Shown: piece after piece, positions 48,294 to 58,463 of the stretch | How positions within the stretch are numbered: the first letter of the stretch is position 1 | How the letters are laid out: each line of letters opens with the position of its first letter | Assembly (NCBI RefSeq): GCF_000497755.1 | Contig: NZ_AYOD01000021.1 | Span: 124,001-188,000 of the forward strand | Direction of reading: 5' to 3' | From: Aliihoeflea sp. 2WW | GTDB lineage: Bacteria > Pseudomonadota > Alphaproteobacteria > Rhizobiales > Rhizobiaceae | Length of the DNA stretch: 64,000 nt | Notes under the pieces: generated by a model | What the model was told of the DNA's origin: nothing | Seen by the model: the letters and a program-made list of their open reading frames with translations, nothing else | Databases searched by the model: none | Position numbers and translations under genes: made by a program

Positions 48294-50783
48294 TCAACCT
48301 CTCCGACTTCCCTTCCCCCCAATCACCGCCTCAGCCTTCCGAAAATCCGCCCACGGATCGACCTTCAGATTGTCGAGCCGCGCCATGGCATTCGCCACCG
48401 TATAATGATCCGCCCTGATCTCCGGCGACAATTCATCCCATGACAACGGCATCGACACCGCCGCCCCTTCCCGCGCGCGCGTCGAATAGGGCGCGACGGC
48501 GGTCATGCCGCGACCGTTGCGCAGGTAGTCGATCAGGATCTTCCCCTTGCGCTTCGCCTTGGTGATCGTCGCGACATAGGAATCGGGCTCGTCCGCCGCC
48601 ATCTCCTCGGCGATCCTCTTCGTGAACGCCTTGACCCTGTCCCAATCCGCCTTCGGCTTCACCGGCGCCACCACATGCAGCCCCTTGCCGCCGGACGTCT
48701 TGACGAACCCAGTCAGCCCATGCGCCTCCAGCCGTTCGCGCACGGCATGGGCCGCCTCGATCACGCGCTCCCACGTGACGCCATCGCCGGGGTCGAGGTC
48801 CATGATGATCATGTCCGGCTTCTCGATGTCGGAAAGCGGCGCGCCCCAGGGATGGATTTCCAGCGTCGCGCCCTGGACGAGGCCGATCAGCCCGTCGAGA
48901 TCGTCGATGGCGATGCCCGGCTCCTCGCTGTCGTCGAGCTTTTCGTGGACGGTGAGGATTTCCTTGCTCTGCCCCTTCCACGCATGTTTCTGGAAGAAGC
49001 ATTGGCCGGAAATGCCGGTCGGGCAGCGCAGCAAGGCCAGCGGCCGGTTGACGACGAACGGCGCCATCAACGGCCAGACCTGCGAATAGTAATCCGCCAG
49101 TCCCTCCTTGGTGACGCCCGCATCCTTCCAGTAGACGCGATCGGGGTGGGTGAGCTTGACCGCGCTCTTCGGCTTGTCCTTCGCCTTCTCTTCAGTGCCG
49201 CCCTCGCGCACGATCTCGGCCGCAGGCTTGTCCTCGCGAATGCCGCGGAACGAGGCGTGGCGCACGTTTCCGTCCGCCGTCCAGGCGCGGAACTCGACCT
49301 CGGCGACCATCTTCGGCTCGACGAACACCGCGCCGCGCTTCGCCTCCGCGGAAAGCTTGCCGTCGAAAGGCGCCTCCTTCGCCTCGATCGCCTTCAACTG
49401 TTTGAACACATCCTCGGCGACGCTGCGCGAAAAGCCGGTGCCGACGCGGCCTGCATGGATGAGCTTCCCGCCCTCGTGATAGCCAATGAGCAGCGATCCG
49501 ATCGCCTTCTTCGAGGTCGAGGACGGCACGTAGCCGCCGATGACGAATTCCTGCCGCTCGGCGCATTTCGACTTGATCCAGTCCCGCCCGCGCCCGGAGG
49601 TGTATTTGCCGTCGCGCACCTTGGAAATCACGCCTTCCAGGCTGAGCCGGCAGGCGTGGCGCAGGATCATCTCGCCGTCTTCCTCGAAATGGCTGGAGAA
49701 ACGCAGCGCGTTCGGTGCGTCGGCGAGCAGCTTTTCCAGTGCCGCCTTGCGGTCGACGAGCGGCGTTGCGCGCAGATCCTTGCCGTCGAGATAGAGAAGG
49801 TCGAAGGCGTAGAAGACGAAGCGGTCGCTGCGCCCTTCGCTGAGGTCAGCCTGCAATGCGGAGAAATCCGACGCACCGCCATTGCCTTCGACGACGAGCT
49901 CGCCGTCGATGATGGCGTTCTTGAGCGCCAGCTTGCGGAAGGCATCGGGCACCGCCTCGCCGAACTTTTCCGTCCAGTCGAGCCCGCTGCGCGTGAAGAG
50001 CGTCACCTTGCGGCCCTGCACATGCGCCTGCAGCCGGTAGCCGTCGAACTTGATCTCGTGCAGCCAGCGCGCGCCTGACGGCACATGCGGCTTCAACGTC
50101 GCAAGCTGCGGCTCGACGAAGCCGGGATAGCCCGCCGTCTTCGCACCCTTGATGCGCTTCGGCGGGGCCTTTTTCGTCTCGATCTTGCCGGTCTTCGACG
50201 ACCAGCCCGGCGTCTCGTTCGCGACGTCGGCGATCAGCCGCCCGGTCTTCACCGATTCCGGCCGTTCCTCCAGAATGTCCGGATCGTCCTCGCCGCGCGC
50301 GAATTCGTCCTCGCTCTTGATCATCAGCCAGTTATCGCGCTTCTCGCGCGGCTTTCTGGCCATGCGCACAAGGTGCCAGACGCCCTTGAGCTTCTCGCCG
50401 GAAAGCTCGATTTCCAGATGCCCCTTCTTGTACCCCTTGGCGTAGTCGAAGACCGGCTTCCACGTTCCGCGATCCCACACGATGACGGTGCCGCCGCCAT
50501 ACTCGCCCTTCGGGATCGTGCCTTCGAAGTCGCCATAGTCGAGCGGATGATCTTCGGTCTGGACGGCGAGACGCTTTTCGCCCGGAACGAGGCTCGGGCC
50601 GCGCGTCACCGCCCAGCTCACCAGAACGCCGTCGACCTCGATGCGGAAATCATAGTGCAACCGCGTCGCGTCGTGCTTCTGGACGACGAAGCTGTTGCCC
50701 TTCGATTTGGCCTTGCGCGCCGCTCCGGACGGCTCCGGCGTCTTCCTGAAGTCGCGCTTCTGCCTGTAGACGTCGAGTGCCAT
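48294..50783 (-). CDS. ligD: ATP-dependent DNA ligase LigD (phosphoesterase-ligase-polymerase)
   Basis: An 829-residue protein, all three end-joining domains in the order PE-LIG-POL. The 3'-phosphoesterase (about 15-170) includes KHDATRLHYDFRIE and DHPLDYGDFEG. The ligase has nucleotidyl-lysine motif LHEIKFDGYR near residue 244 and LEGVISKVRDGKYTSGRGRDWIKSK. The primase-like polymerase (about 550-829) has IIMDLDPGDG near 664. It processes and seals breaks bound by Ku. ATG follows the ku stop by 1 base, so ku and ligD form one operon. Confidence 0.95.
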   Translation of the reverse strand: MALDVYRQKRDFRKTPEPSGAARKAKSKGNSFVVQKHDATRLHYDFRIEVDGVLVSWAVTRGPSLVPGEKRLAVQTEDHPLDYGDFEGTIPKGEYGGGTVIVWDRGTWKPVFDYAKGYKKGHLEIELSGEKLKGVWHLVRMARKPREKRDNWLMIKSEDEFARGEDDPDILEERPESVKTGRLIADVANETPGWSSKTGKIETKKAPPKRIKGAKTAGYPGFVEPQLATLKPHVPSGARWLHEIKFDGYRLQAHVQGRKVTLFTRSGLDWTEKFGEAVPDAFRKLALKNAIIDGELVVEGNGGASDFSALQADLSEGRSDRFVFYAFDLLYLDGKDLRATPLVDRKAALEKLLADAPNALRFSSHFEEDGEMILRHACRLSLEGVISKVRDGKYTSGRGRDWIKSKCAERQEFVIGGYVPSSTSKKAIGSLLIGYHEGGKLIHAGRVGTGFSRSVAEDVFKQLKAIEAKEAPFDGKLSAEAKRGAVFVEPKMVAEVEFRAWTADGNVRHASFRGIREDKPAAEIVREGGTEEKAKDKPKSAVKLTHPDRVYWKDAGVTKEGLADYYSQVWPLMAPFVVNRPLALLRCPTGISGQCFFQKHAWKGQSKEILTVHEKLDDSEEPGIAIDDLDGLIGLVQGATLEIHPWGAPLSDIEKPDMIIMDLDPGDGVTWERVIEAAHAVRERLEAHGLTGFVKTSGGKGLHVVAPVKPKADWDRVKAFTKRIAEEMAADEPDSYVATITKAKRKGKILIDYLRNGRGMTAVAPYSTRAREGAAVSMPLSWDELSPEIRADHYTVANAMARLDNLKVDPWADFRKAEAVIGGKGSRRG

Positions 50784-50784
50784 C

Positions 50785-51615
50785 TCAGCTTGCCTTGCGT
50801 CGCGGCGCCTCGGCCTTCGGCTTGCGCTTGGCGGCCGCCTTCTGCGCACCTGCGCTCTGGCGCAGCGCGTCCATCAGGTCGATCACCTTGCCCTTGGCCT
50901 CGCGCTTCGGCTTCCTGATCTCCTTGCCTTCCATCTTCGCCTTGACGAGGTCGGCCAGCGCCGCGTCGTAGCGATCGTCGAACTGCGACGGATCGAACGT
51001 GCCACTCTTGGTGCCGATGATATGCTTGGCAAGGTCGAGCATCTCGCCCTTGATCTTCAAATCCGGAATCTTGTCGAACGCCTTTTCGGCGGCGCGGACC
51101 TCGTAGTCGAAATTCAGCGTGTCGGCGACGAGCCCCCGCCCCTGCGCGTGGATGAGAACGGTGCGCACGCGCCGGAAGAGGACGGCGGTCGCGAGCGCCG
51201 CGACGCCCTTCGTCTTCATCCCTTCCCGGATCAACCCGAACACATCCTGCGAAGCATCATCGGCCGGCGCGAGATAATAGGGCTTGTCGAAATAGACCGT
51301 GTCGATGTCGGCGCAGGAGATGAAGTGATCGACGGTCAGCATCTTGTCGCTCTGCGGCGTCGCCGCCGCGATCTCGTCGGGCTCCAGCAGAATGTAGGCG
51401 CCCTTCGACGTCTCGTAGCCCTTGACCTGGTCGTCGTGCTCGACCGGCTTGCCGGTGTCGGCATCGACATATTCGCGCTTCACGCGATTGCCGGTCTTCT
51501 TGTTGAGGACGTGGAAGGAGACGCGCTCCGAGGTCGTCGCGGCCGAATAGAGCGCGATGCCGCAGGCGAGTTCGCCGATCTTGAGGTGACCTTTCCAGAT
51601 TGCACGTGGCGCCAA
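50785..51615 (-). CDS. ku: Second Ku protein, non-homologous end joining
   Basis: A 276-residue protein. APRAIWKGHLKIGELACGIALYSAATTSERVSFHVLNKKTGNRVKREYVD is the Ku N-terminus; the C-terminus is Lys/Arg-rich (KRKPKAEAPRRKAS). A TTG at 51615 with GGAG upstream is chosen because it matches the MAPR start of homologues. An ATG at 51681 would add 22 unconserved residues. Rhizobia often keep several ku paralogues, which may form heterodimers or act under different conditions. Confidence 0.92.
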   Translation of the reverse strand: MAPRAIWKGHLKIGELACGIALYSAATTSERVSFHVLNKKTGNRVKREYVDADTGKPVEHDDQVKGYETSKGAYILLEPDEIAAATPQSDKMLTVDHFISCADIDTVYFDKPYYLAPADDASQDVFGLIREGMKTKGVAALATAVLFRRVRTVLIHAQGRGLVADTLNFDYEVRAAEKAFDKIPDLKIKGEMLDLAKHIIGTKSGTFDPSQFDDRYDAALADLVKAKMEGKEIRKPKREAKGKVIDLMDALRQSAGAQKAAAKRKPKAEAPRRKAS

Positions 51616-51754
51616 GGGCTGAACTCCGAACGCAATGCCGCAATCACCAGAACTCGCAAGCGTCGTACCTGTTCCGCCCAAGCGATTGCGCCAGCACTTG
51701 CCCGGCGCGGAACGCCCGGCCTACGATGGGCCCAGGCAGTCGAAGGGGCAAATC

Positions 51755-53437
51755 TTGGCACAATCCGCCGAACTCATCGTCACGAACGCGCGCATTCTCA
51801 CCATGGACGAGGCCGCGCCGCGCGCCGAAGCGATCGCCATCGCCGATGGCCGCATCCTGGCGGTGGGAGCGAACAGCGAGATCGAGGCGCTGGCCGGGCC
51901 GGACACGCGCCGCGTCGAAGGCAGGGGCCGCTCGCTCCTGCCCGGCTTCGTCGAAAGCCACATGCACCTCTTCTCCGGCGCGGCCGAACTCGACGACCTG
52001 CATCTCGGCGGCGTCAAGGGCTTCGAGGCGCTGAAGGCGGCGGTGACGGACTACGCGGCGCAGAACCCCGACGCGCCCTTCCTGATGGCGCAGCTTGCAG
52101 ATTATGCGATCCTGTCGGAAAAGGAGCGCATCACCCGCCACCATCTCGACGCGATCCTGCCCGACCGGCCGTTCGCCATGTCCGCCGCCGACCACCACAC
52201 GGTCTGGGCGAATACGGCCGCGCTGAAGGCTGCCGGCCTTCTCAACGGCAGGACGCTCGGCCCCGGCAACGAGATCGTCATGGGCGACGACGGCCTCGCC
52301 AATGGCGAGTTGCGCGAATCCGAGGCCTTCGGCCCGGTCGTCGCATTGACCGGCAAGGAGCGCGCGGGGCTCGGCCTGCGCACTGGCGGCGAGCCCGATC
52401 CCGCGCCGACGCCGGATGAGCGCGCCGCAGACCGGGCGATCTTGAAGAAGGGCCTCGACTATGCCGCGCGCCACGGCATCACCTCGATCCACAACATGGA
52501 CGGCAATCTCTACACGCTCGAACTTCTCGCCGAGATCGAGGCCGAAGGCGCGCTCGACGTTCGCGTGAAGGTGCCGTTCCACTTCAAGAACTTCATGCAG
52601 CCCGACGCGCTCGACAAGGCCTCGCACATGGCGGCGACCTACAAGTCGGACTGGCTCTCCTCCGGCTTCGTCAAGATGTTCTATGACGGCGTTCTCGACG
52701 GCTGGACCGCCGTCATGATCGAGCCCTATGCCGACAAGCCCGGTTGGCACGGCGAGCCGCTTTTCTCGCCCGAACGCTTCAAGGAGCTGGCGACCGAGAT
52801 CGACCGGCGCGGCCTCCAGATCGCCGTCCACGCCATCGGCGACGGCGCGGTGCGCGCGGTGCTCGACGGCTACGAGGCGGCCCGAAAGGCCAACGGCGCG
52901 CGCGACAGCCGCCATCGCATCGAGCATATCGAGGTGACGACAGCCACCGACATTCCGCGCTTTGCCGAACTCGGCGTCGTCGCGTCCAAGCAGCCGCCCC
53001 ACCCGCCCGGCGCGATGGATTTTCCGCTGGAGCCGACCATCTCCGTCATCGGCCGCGACCGCTGGCCGTATTCCTACGCCTGGCGAACGCTGAAGGATGC
53101 AGGGGCGGAAATCTGCTTCGCCTCGGACTGGCCGGTGTCCGATATTTCGGTGCTGCGCGGCATCAAGGCCGCCGTCACCCGCGAGAAATGGGCCGACGAC
53201 ATGCCCGACCAGGCCTTTACGCTACACGAGGCGATCGAAGCCTATACCGCCAAAGGCGCCTATGCAGGTTTCGCCGACGACAGGCTCGGCCGGCTTAAGC
53301 CGGGCTACCTCGCCGATTTCGTCATCCTCGACGGCGACATCGAAGCGGTCGCGCCCGAAGCCATCGACACGCTCGCCGTCGCGTTGACGGTCTGCGGCGG
53401 CAAGGTCTCGTACGACGCGAATTCCACCCCCGGTTGA
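51755..53437 (+). CDS. Amidohydrolase family 3 protein (YtcJ-like)
   Basis: A 560-residue, zinc-dependent hydrolase. AELIVTNARILTMDEAAPRAEAIAIADGRILAVG is the N-terminal beta sandwich, VESHMHLFSG the metal HxH, LQIAVHAIGDGAVRAVLDGYE and HRIEHIE further His ligands, and FASDWPVSDIS the catalytic Asp. The substrate is unknown; family members act on N-acyl amines and aryl formamides. The start is TTG 51755, with AAGGGG upstream. It is divergent from ku2 and upstream of the polyamine importer. Confidence 0.88.
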   Translation: MAQSAELIVTNARILTMDEAAPRAEAIAIADGRILAVGANSEIEALAGPDTRRVEGRGRSLLPGFVESHMHLFSGAAELDDLHLGGVKGFEALKAAVTDYAAQNPDAPFLMAQLADYAILSEKERITRHHLDAILPDRPFAMSAADHHTVWANTAALKAAGLLNGRTLGPGNEIVMGDDGLANGELRESEAFGPVVALTGKERAGLGLRTGGEPDPAPTPDERAADRAILKKGLDYAARHGITSIHNMDGNLYTLELLAEIEAEGALDVRVKVPFHFKNFMQPDALDKASHMAATYKSDWLSSGFVKMFYDGVLDGWTAVMIEPYADKPGWHGEPLFSPERFKELATEIDRRGLQIAVHAIGDGAVRAVLDGYEAARKANGARDSRHRIEHIEVTTATDIPRFAELGVVASKQPPHPPGAMDFPLEPTISVIGRDRWPYSYAWRTLKDAGAEICFASDWPVSDISVLRGIKAAVTREKWADDMPDQAFTLHEAIEAYTAKGAYAGFADDRLGRLKPGYLADFVILDGDIEAVAPEAIDTLAVALTVCGGKVSYDANSTPG

Positions 53438-53480
53438 GTGGCGACAAAATCGCCAACGCCTTCATTTTGGGGGTGAATTC
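53419..53480. terminator. Hairpin at the end of the amidohydrolase gene
   Basis: GAATTCCACCCCC (53419-53431) can pair with GGGGGTGAATTC (53469-53480) with one bulge. Inside is TGGCGA-CAAAA-TCGCCA (53439-53455). The structure overlaps the stop codon and precedes the polyamine operon. It may end transcription or hold the promoter region. Confidence 0.45.
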
Positions 53481-53529
53481 GAGTTTGAAACGGATAGGCT
53501 AGCCCTGCCCCACGGATACGGAGACGCGC

Positions 53530-54627
53530 TTGCCATCCTCAACGACCCGGTCGGACATCGAAGTCGAGAAACTCAGCAAGATTTTCGGGAGCGGCGAGGA
53601 TGCGGTCCGGGCGCTTGACGACGTCAGCCTGACGATTCCAGAAAACGAGTTCTTCACCCTCCTCGGCCCGTCGGGTTGCGGCAAGACCACGCTCCTGCGG
53701 ATGATCGCCGGCTTCGAGCAGCCGACATCGGGCCGCATCAAGCTCGGCGGGTCCGACATCGCCGACCTGCCGCCCAACAAGCGACCCGTCAACACCGTCT
53801 TCCAGTCCTATGCCCTCTTCCCGCACATGACGGTGGCGCAGAATATCGGCTTCGCGCTGAAGATGCTCGGCAAGCCGAAGGCCGAGATCGACGAGACCGT
53901 TACGCGGATGCTGAAGCTGGTCAAGATGGAGCCGATGGCCAATCGCAAGCCGGCGCAGATTTCCGGCGGCCAGCAGCAGCGCGTGGCGCTCGCCCGCGCG
54001 CTGGCCCCGCGCCCGCGCGTCCTCCTCCTCGACGAACCGCTCTCCGCGCTCGACCTGAAACTGCGCAAGGAAATGCAGGTCGAACTGAAGCGCCTGCAGG
54101 CCGAAACCGGCATCACCTTCATCTTCGTCACGCACGACCAGGAAGAGGCGCTGACCATGTCGGACCGCATCGCGGTGATGAGCGCCGGCAAGGTGCTCCA
54201 GGTGGGACCGCCGCGCGAGATCTACAACCACCCGGCCGAGCGCTTCGTCGCCGACTTCATCGGCGACACGAACTTCATCGCCGCGAAAGTGGAGCGTGCC
54301 AACGGCCGTTCGGCCACCGTGCGCCTGCCCTCCGGCGCGGCGCTCGACGCGGGCCTGCCCGAAGGCCTGTCGCCGGGCGAAGGCGAGAGCGTCACGCTCG
54401 TCGTGCGCCCCGAACACGCCAAGCTCGCCGCCGACGGCGCGCTCAAAGGCACGGTCGAGAATGCCGTCTATTTCGGCACCGACACCCATTTCCACATCCG
54501 CCTCGACACCGGCGACCTCTTCATCCTGCGCAGCCAGAACGCGGCGATGCCGAACGGCCTGCCCGACACCGGCGATGCGGTGTCGATCGCGATCCCCGAA
54601 GGCGCCGTTCAGGTGGTGCGCGGATGA
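53530..54627 (+). CDS. potA: Polyamine ABC transporter, ATP-binding protein
   Basis: A 365-residue protein. ABC domain with Walker [11 protein letters not shown]-loop [12 protein letters not shown], signature [15 protein letters not shown], Walker [12 protein letters not shown] and THDQEEA, and a C-terminal TOBE-type regulatory domain ([22 protein letters not shown]). The start TTG 53530 lies 6 bases after ACGGAG. It forms an operon with potBCD by 4- to 8-base overlaps. Confidence 0.9.
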   Translation: MPSSTTRSDIEVEKLSKIFGSGEDAVRALDDVSLTIPENEFFTLLGPSGCGKTTLLRMIAGFEQPTSGRIKLGGSDIADLPPNKRPVNTVFQSYALFPHMTVAQNIGFALKMLGKPKAEIDETVTRMLKLVKMEPMANRKPAQISGGQQQRVALARALAPRPRVLLLDEPLSALDLKLRKEMQVELKRLQAETGITFIFVTHDQEEALTMSDRIAVMSAGKVLQVGPPREIYNHPAERFVADFIGDTNFIAAKVERANGRSATVRLPSGAALDAGLPEGLSPGEGESVTLVVRPEHAKLAADGALKGTVENAVYFGTDTHFHIRLDTGDLFILRSQNAAMPNGLPDTGDAVSIAIPEGAVQVVRG

Positions 54628-55568
54628 GCGCGGTCGAACTGGCGCCGCATGGCGCGGATACGGACAAGCCGAAGGCTGCGCGCGGCGATATCGCCTGGCG
54701 CTGGTGGCTGGTCACGCCCGCGCTCATCGTGCTCCTGCTTGCCGCGTCCGGCCCGCTTCTGATCGTCCTCGTCTATTCCTTCCTCGAGCCCGGCAGCTTC
54801 GGCGGCGTGGTCTGGAATTTCTCGACCGAGGGCTGGTTCCAGGTCTTCTTCACACGCGACATCTTCGACGAGACGGTCGCGCCCGCCACCGCCCATCTCG
54901 ACATCTTCTGGCGGTCGATCAAGCTGGCGCTCTACACGACGCTGATCACCGCGATCCTCGGCTTCCCGACGGCCTGGTTCATTGCCACGCGGGCGCCGGA
55001 CGTGCGCCCGATCTGGCTCTTCCTCGTCACGATCCCGTTCTGGACCAACCTCGTCATCCGCACCTTCGCGATCCAGGAGGTGATCCGCAACGAGGGGCTG
55101 GTCAACAACATCCTGATGACGCTCGGCATCACCTCCGCACCGATCCAAATGCTGTTCACCGACTTCGCCATCCTGCTCGGCATGGCCTATGTCTTCCTGC
55201 CGCTGATGGTGCTGCCGCTCTATGCGAGCATGGAAAAGCTGGACTTCAAGCTGCTCGAGGCCGGCTACGATCTTTACGCGACACGGCTCAAGGTGCTCTG
55301 GCACATCGTCCTGCCTCTGGTGAAGCCGGGTTTCATTGCAGGCTCCATCCTCGTCTTCATCCCCGCCATCGGCGCCTATGTGACGCCGCGCATCCTCGGC
55401 GGTGGGCGCAATCTGATGCTCGGCAACCTGATCGAACTGCAGTTCGGACAGGGCCGCAACTGGCCGCTCGGCTCGGCGCTCGCGCTGACGCTGCTCGTCA
55501 TCGTCGTCATCGCGCTGCTCTTCTACATCCGCTCGACCGCGCAGCCCGAGGGCCGGCGTCATGGGTAA
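54624..55568 (+). CDS. potB: Polyamine ABC transporter, permease PotB-type
   Basis: A 314-residue protein with six membrane helices. [31 protein letters not shown], a periplasmic loop with the long [17 protein letters not shown] segment, and the EAA loop [26 protein letters not shown] are typical of the first polyamine permease. The ATG overlaps the potA stop as ATGA. Confidence 0.9.
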   Translation: MSAVELAPHGADTDKPKAARGDIAWRWWLVTPALIVLLLAASGPLLIVLVYSFLEPGSFGGVVWNFSTEGWFQVFFTRDIFDETVAPATAHLDIFWRSIKLALYTTLITAILGFPTAWFIATRAPDVRPIWLFLVTIPFWTNLVIRTFAIQEVIRNEGLVNNILMTLGITSAPIQMLFTDFAILLGMAYVFLPLMVLPLYASMEKLDFKLLEAGYDLYATRLKVLWHIVLPLVKPGFIAGSILVFIPAIGAYVTPRILGGGRNLMLGNLIELQFGQGRNWPLGSALALTLLVIVVIALLFYIRSTAQPEGRRHG

Positions 55569-56367
55569 ACGGAACTTCTCCATCGCCAGCCTGCCCGGCT
55601 TCGGGGTGATCGCGATGATCACCTTCGTCTTCCTCTATCTGCCGATCGTCACGCTCGTCGTCTATTCCTTCAACGAGGCCGCCTCGATGGCGCGCTGGGA
55701 GGGGTTTTCGCTGCGCTGGTACGAGGCGGCGCTGAACAACCGGCAGGTGCAGGACGTGTCGATCCGCTCGCTCGTCATCGCCTCATGGGCCGCGAGCCTG
55801 GCGACGATCCTGGCGACGATGGCGGCGCTCGCCACGACCCGCAACGAGCGGCGGTTCCCCGGCCAGACCATGGTCTACGCGCTCATCAACCAGCCGCTGA
55901 TGGTGCCCGAGATCGTCACCGGCGTCGCACTTTTGATCTTCTTCGCCATGATCAAGGTGTCGACCGGCTATCAGGGCCTCGGCTACCTAATTGCCGCGCA
56001 CACGGCCTTCTGCATTCCCTTCGCCTATCTGCCGATTCGCGCGCGGCTGGAGACGATGGATTTGACGCTGGAGCGCGCCGCCGCAGACCTCTACGCGACG
56101 CCCCTGCAGGCATTTCGCCATGTGACGCTGCCGCTGCTCGTGCCGGGCGTCATCGCCGGCTTCATGCTCGCCTTCGTCACCTCGCTCGACACCGTCGTCA
56201 TCACCGAATTCATCAAATCAGCCGGACAGGACACGCTGCCGACCTACATGCTGGGTCAGATGCGCCGCGTCATCACGCCGGAGATGAACGCCATCTCCAC
56301 GCTCTTCCTTCTCCTGTCCCTGATCGCCGTGACCGTCTTCTTCCTTTTGTCACGCAAGAAAGCCTGA
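55561..56367 (+). CDS. potC: Polyamine ABC transporter, permease PotC-type
   Basis: A 268-residue protein with six membrane helices. VFLYLPIVTLVVYSFNEAASMARWEGFSLRWYEAALNN is the PotC-like N-terminus, and ERAAADLYATPLQAFRHVTLPLLVPGVIAGFMLAFVTSLDTVVITEFI carries the EAA motif and the last helix. It overlaps potB by 8 bases. Confidence 0.9.
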   Translation: MGKRNFSIASLPGFGVIAMITFVFLYLPIVTLVVYSFNEAASMARWEGFSLRWYEAALNNRQVQDVSIRSLVIASWAASLATILATMAALATTRNERRFPGQTMVYALINQPLMVPEIVTGVALLIFFAMIKVSTGYQGLGYLIAAHTAFCIPFAYLPIRARLETMDLTLERAAADLYATPLQAFRHVTLPLLVPGVIAGFMLAFVTSLDTVVITEFIKSAGQDTLPTYMLGQMRRVITPEMNAISTLFLLLSLIAVTVFFLLSRKKA

Positions 56368-56396
56368 AAAACCGGAACCGAATGGGAGTGCCGAAC

Positions 56397-57434
56397 ATGA
56401 GAACCACACGATTGATGCTTGCGGCGGGCGCGCTTGCCGCCTCCACCGCCATGGCCGCCGCGCAGGATGGCGGCCAGCTCAACATCTACAATTGGGGCAA
56501 CTATACGAGCCCCGAAATGATCGAGAAGTTCGAGGAGGAGACGGGCATCACCGTCACCGTCACCGACTTCGATTCCAACGACACCGCGCTCACCCGCATC
56601 CGCGCGGGCGGGCATGGCTTCGATATCGTCGTGCCGTCGAACAACTACGTGCCGATCTGGGTCGAGGCCGGGCTCCTGCAGGAACTCGATCCCGAAGAAA
56701 TCCCGAACATGGCCAACATCGCCGAGCGCTGGCGCGACGTGCCGTGGGACCCGAACCGCACGCACACCGTGCCGTGGCAGTGGGGAACGACCGGCGTCAT
56801 CGTCAACACCTCCGTCTATGAAGGCGACATCGACACCTCGGCCATCTTCCTCGACCCGCCGGACGAGTTGAAGGGCAAGATCAACGTCATTCCCGAGATG
56901 ACCGACGTCATGAACATGACCGTCCGCTATGTCGGCGGCGAGCAGTGCACTGAAGACCGCGATATCCTGCGCCAGGCGCGCGACAAGCTGGTCGAAGCCA
57001 AGCAGCACTGGATCGCGCTCGACTACGGCACGGTCGACGCCTATGCCGCCGGCGACATCGCGGCCGGGGTCTACTGGAACGGCGCCTCGATGCGCGCCCG
57101 ACTGCAGAACGAGGACCTGGCCTATGGCTATCCGAAGGAAGGCTACCCGATCTGGATGGATTCGGCCGCAATCCTCACTGACGCGCAGAACACCGAGAAC
57201 GCGAAGAAATTCCTGAACTTCGTTCTCGAGCCGGAAAACGCAGCGATGATCTCCGAATTCGCGCGCTATGCGAACGGCGTCGAGGGTTCGGACGAGTTCA
57301 TGCCCGAGGACATGACGACCGCGCCGGAGATCGTCGTCGCGCCCGAGCACGAGGAAGCGGCATATTTCTCCGTCACCTGCCCGGCCGAAACGCAGCAGCT
57401 CTACACCCAGATCTGGACCGAGCTCCTGCGCTAA
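56397..57434 (+). CDS. potD: Polyamine-binding periplasmic protein
   Basis: A 345-residue protein. Signal peptide MRTTRLMLAAGALAASTAMAAAQ, then LNIYNWGNYTSPEMIEKFEEETGITVTVTDFDSNDTALTRIRAGGHGFDIVVPSNNYV, the hallmark of spermidine/putrescine-binding proteins. Acidic and aromatic ligand residues recur (VYWNGASM, YPIWMDSAAIL). It supplies PotBC. GGGAG precedes the ATG. An intrinsic terminator follows. Confidence 0.92.
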   Translation: MRTTRLMLAAGALAASTAMAAAQDGGQLNIYNWGNYTSPEMIEKFEEETGITVTVTDFDSNDTALTRIRAGGHGFDIVVPSNNYVPIWVEAGLLQELDPEEIPNMANIAERWRDVPWDPNRTHTVPWQWGTTGVIVNTSVYEGDIDTSAIFLDPPDELKGKINVIPEMTDVMNMTVRYVGGEQCTEDRDILRQARDKLVEAKQHWIALDYGTVDAYAAGDIAAGVYWNGASMRARLQNEDLAYGYPKEGYPIWMDSAAILTDAQNTENAKKFLNFVLEPENAAMISEFARYANGVEGSDEFMPEDMTTAPEIVVAPEHEEAAYFSVTCPAETQQLYTQIWTELLR

Positions 57435-57460
57435 CCCGTTCTTCCGACTCGCCTTTTGAA

Positions 57461-57488
57461 AGCGCCGGCTCAAGAGCCGGCGCTTGTT
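57461..57488 (+). terminator. Terminator after the polyamine operon
   Basis: AGCGCCGGCTC (57461-57471) pairs perfectly with GAGCCGGCGCT (57474-57484), followed by TGTT. It ends the potABCD transcript ahead of the flagellar region. Confidence 0.8.
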
Positions 57489-57689
57489 CATGTGTTGCAC
57501 GAAAGACTCACCCCTCCTCGCGGTCCGTGAAAGTCTGAAACTTCACGTGCCGAATCTTGACGCGAATCAAGCCTTTACGTACCTCTGTTGACAGGGATGT
57601 GTGGTGCTTCGCGAACCGCTACAGACGCCGGGCTTGGCGTTGGTTCGCAGAAGATCCCGCGGGGGCGACTTCGCTTTGTCGAGAGTTCA

Positions 57690-58463
57690 ATGCGTTTTGC
57701 GACTGCCATGGCGACATGGCGGCGATGGGTTGGTGCGTCCTTCGCGCCGCCCGGCCGATACCGATTTGGGACGACGACACCTGCGATGACCGAAGCCTTC
57801 TCGACCTTCCGCACCGACCGCATCGCATCTTCCGGCCTGCGTGAACTCGGCGTCCTGATGCGCGGCTTCTCCCGCCGCATCGGCGCCGATGCCTACCTCC
57901 TTTTCGAACACCGTCCGCAGACCGGCAGCGTCGGCCTGATCGCCTGCGACTGGCCGTTCGACATGATCGCCGAGATCGGCTCGGACGGGCTCGACCGTCT
58001 CGCCAGGGCCGGCATCGCCTGCGCGCCGGGCGACGCCGCCGGCATCGTCGCGCTCGACGCGGCCTCGATTCCTTCCGACATTTCCGCCGCTGCGCGCGAC
58101 AGCGGCTATGCGAGCCTCATCTGCCAGAGCCTTCCGGTCGGCGACGCGCTTTTCGTGGCCGTCTATTGCGCCGGCGACGGCACCGAACTTTGCACCGAGG
58201 AAGCCGAACTCGCGCAGATGCGCGCCATCTACGCCATCTCGCAGCGCCTGACGGCCAAGGCCGAGATCGCCTCGCCGCTTTCCGTGCGCGAGAAGGAATG
58301 CCTGAGCTGGGTCGCCGAAGGCAAGACGACCGAAGAGGTCGCGATGATCCTCGGCGTCTCGGCCAACACGATCAACGCCTACATCGCCAAGGCGATCCAG
58401 AAGGTCGCGGCCACAAACCGCGCCATGGCGATCGCCACCGCGATCCGAGCCGGCATGATCTGA
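57690..58463 (+). CDS. visN: LuxR-family flagellar master regulator VisN
   Basis: About 258 residues if ATG 57690 is the start; ATG 57786 would give about 226 and the frame is open to 57588. The N-terminal part (RELGVLMRGFSRRIGADAYLLFEHRP...) looks like an autoinducer/GAF-like ligand domain. The C-terminal LuxR HTH is SPLSVREKECLSWVAEGKTTEEVAMILGVSANTINAYIAKAIQKVAATNRAMAIATAI. In Sinorhizobium VisN and VisR act together above Rem to switch on flagellar and chemotaxis genes. The ATGA overlap with visR supports a heterodimer. Confidence 0.88.
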   Translation: MRFATAMATWRRWVGASFAPPGRYRFGTTTPAMTEAFSTFRTDRIASSGLRELGVLMRGFSRRIGADAYLLFEHRPQTGSVGLIACDWPFDMIAEIGSDGLDRLARAGIACAPGDAAGIVALDAASIPSDISAAARDSGYASLICQSLPVGDALFVAVYCAGDGTELCTEEAELAQMRAIYAISQRLTAKAEIASPLSVREKECLSWVAEGKTTEEVAMILGVSANTINAYIAKAIQKVAATNRAMAIATAIRAGMI

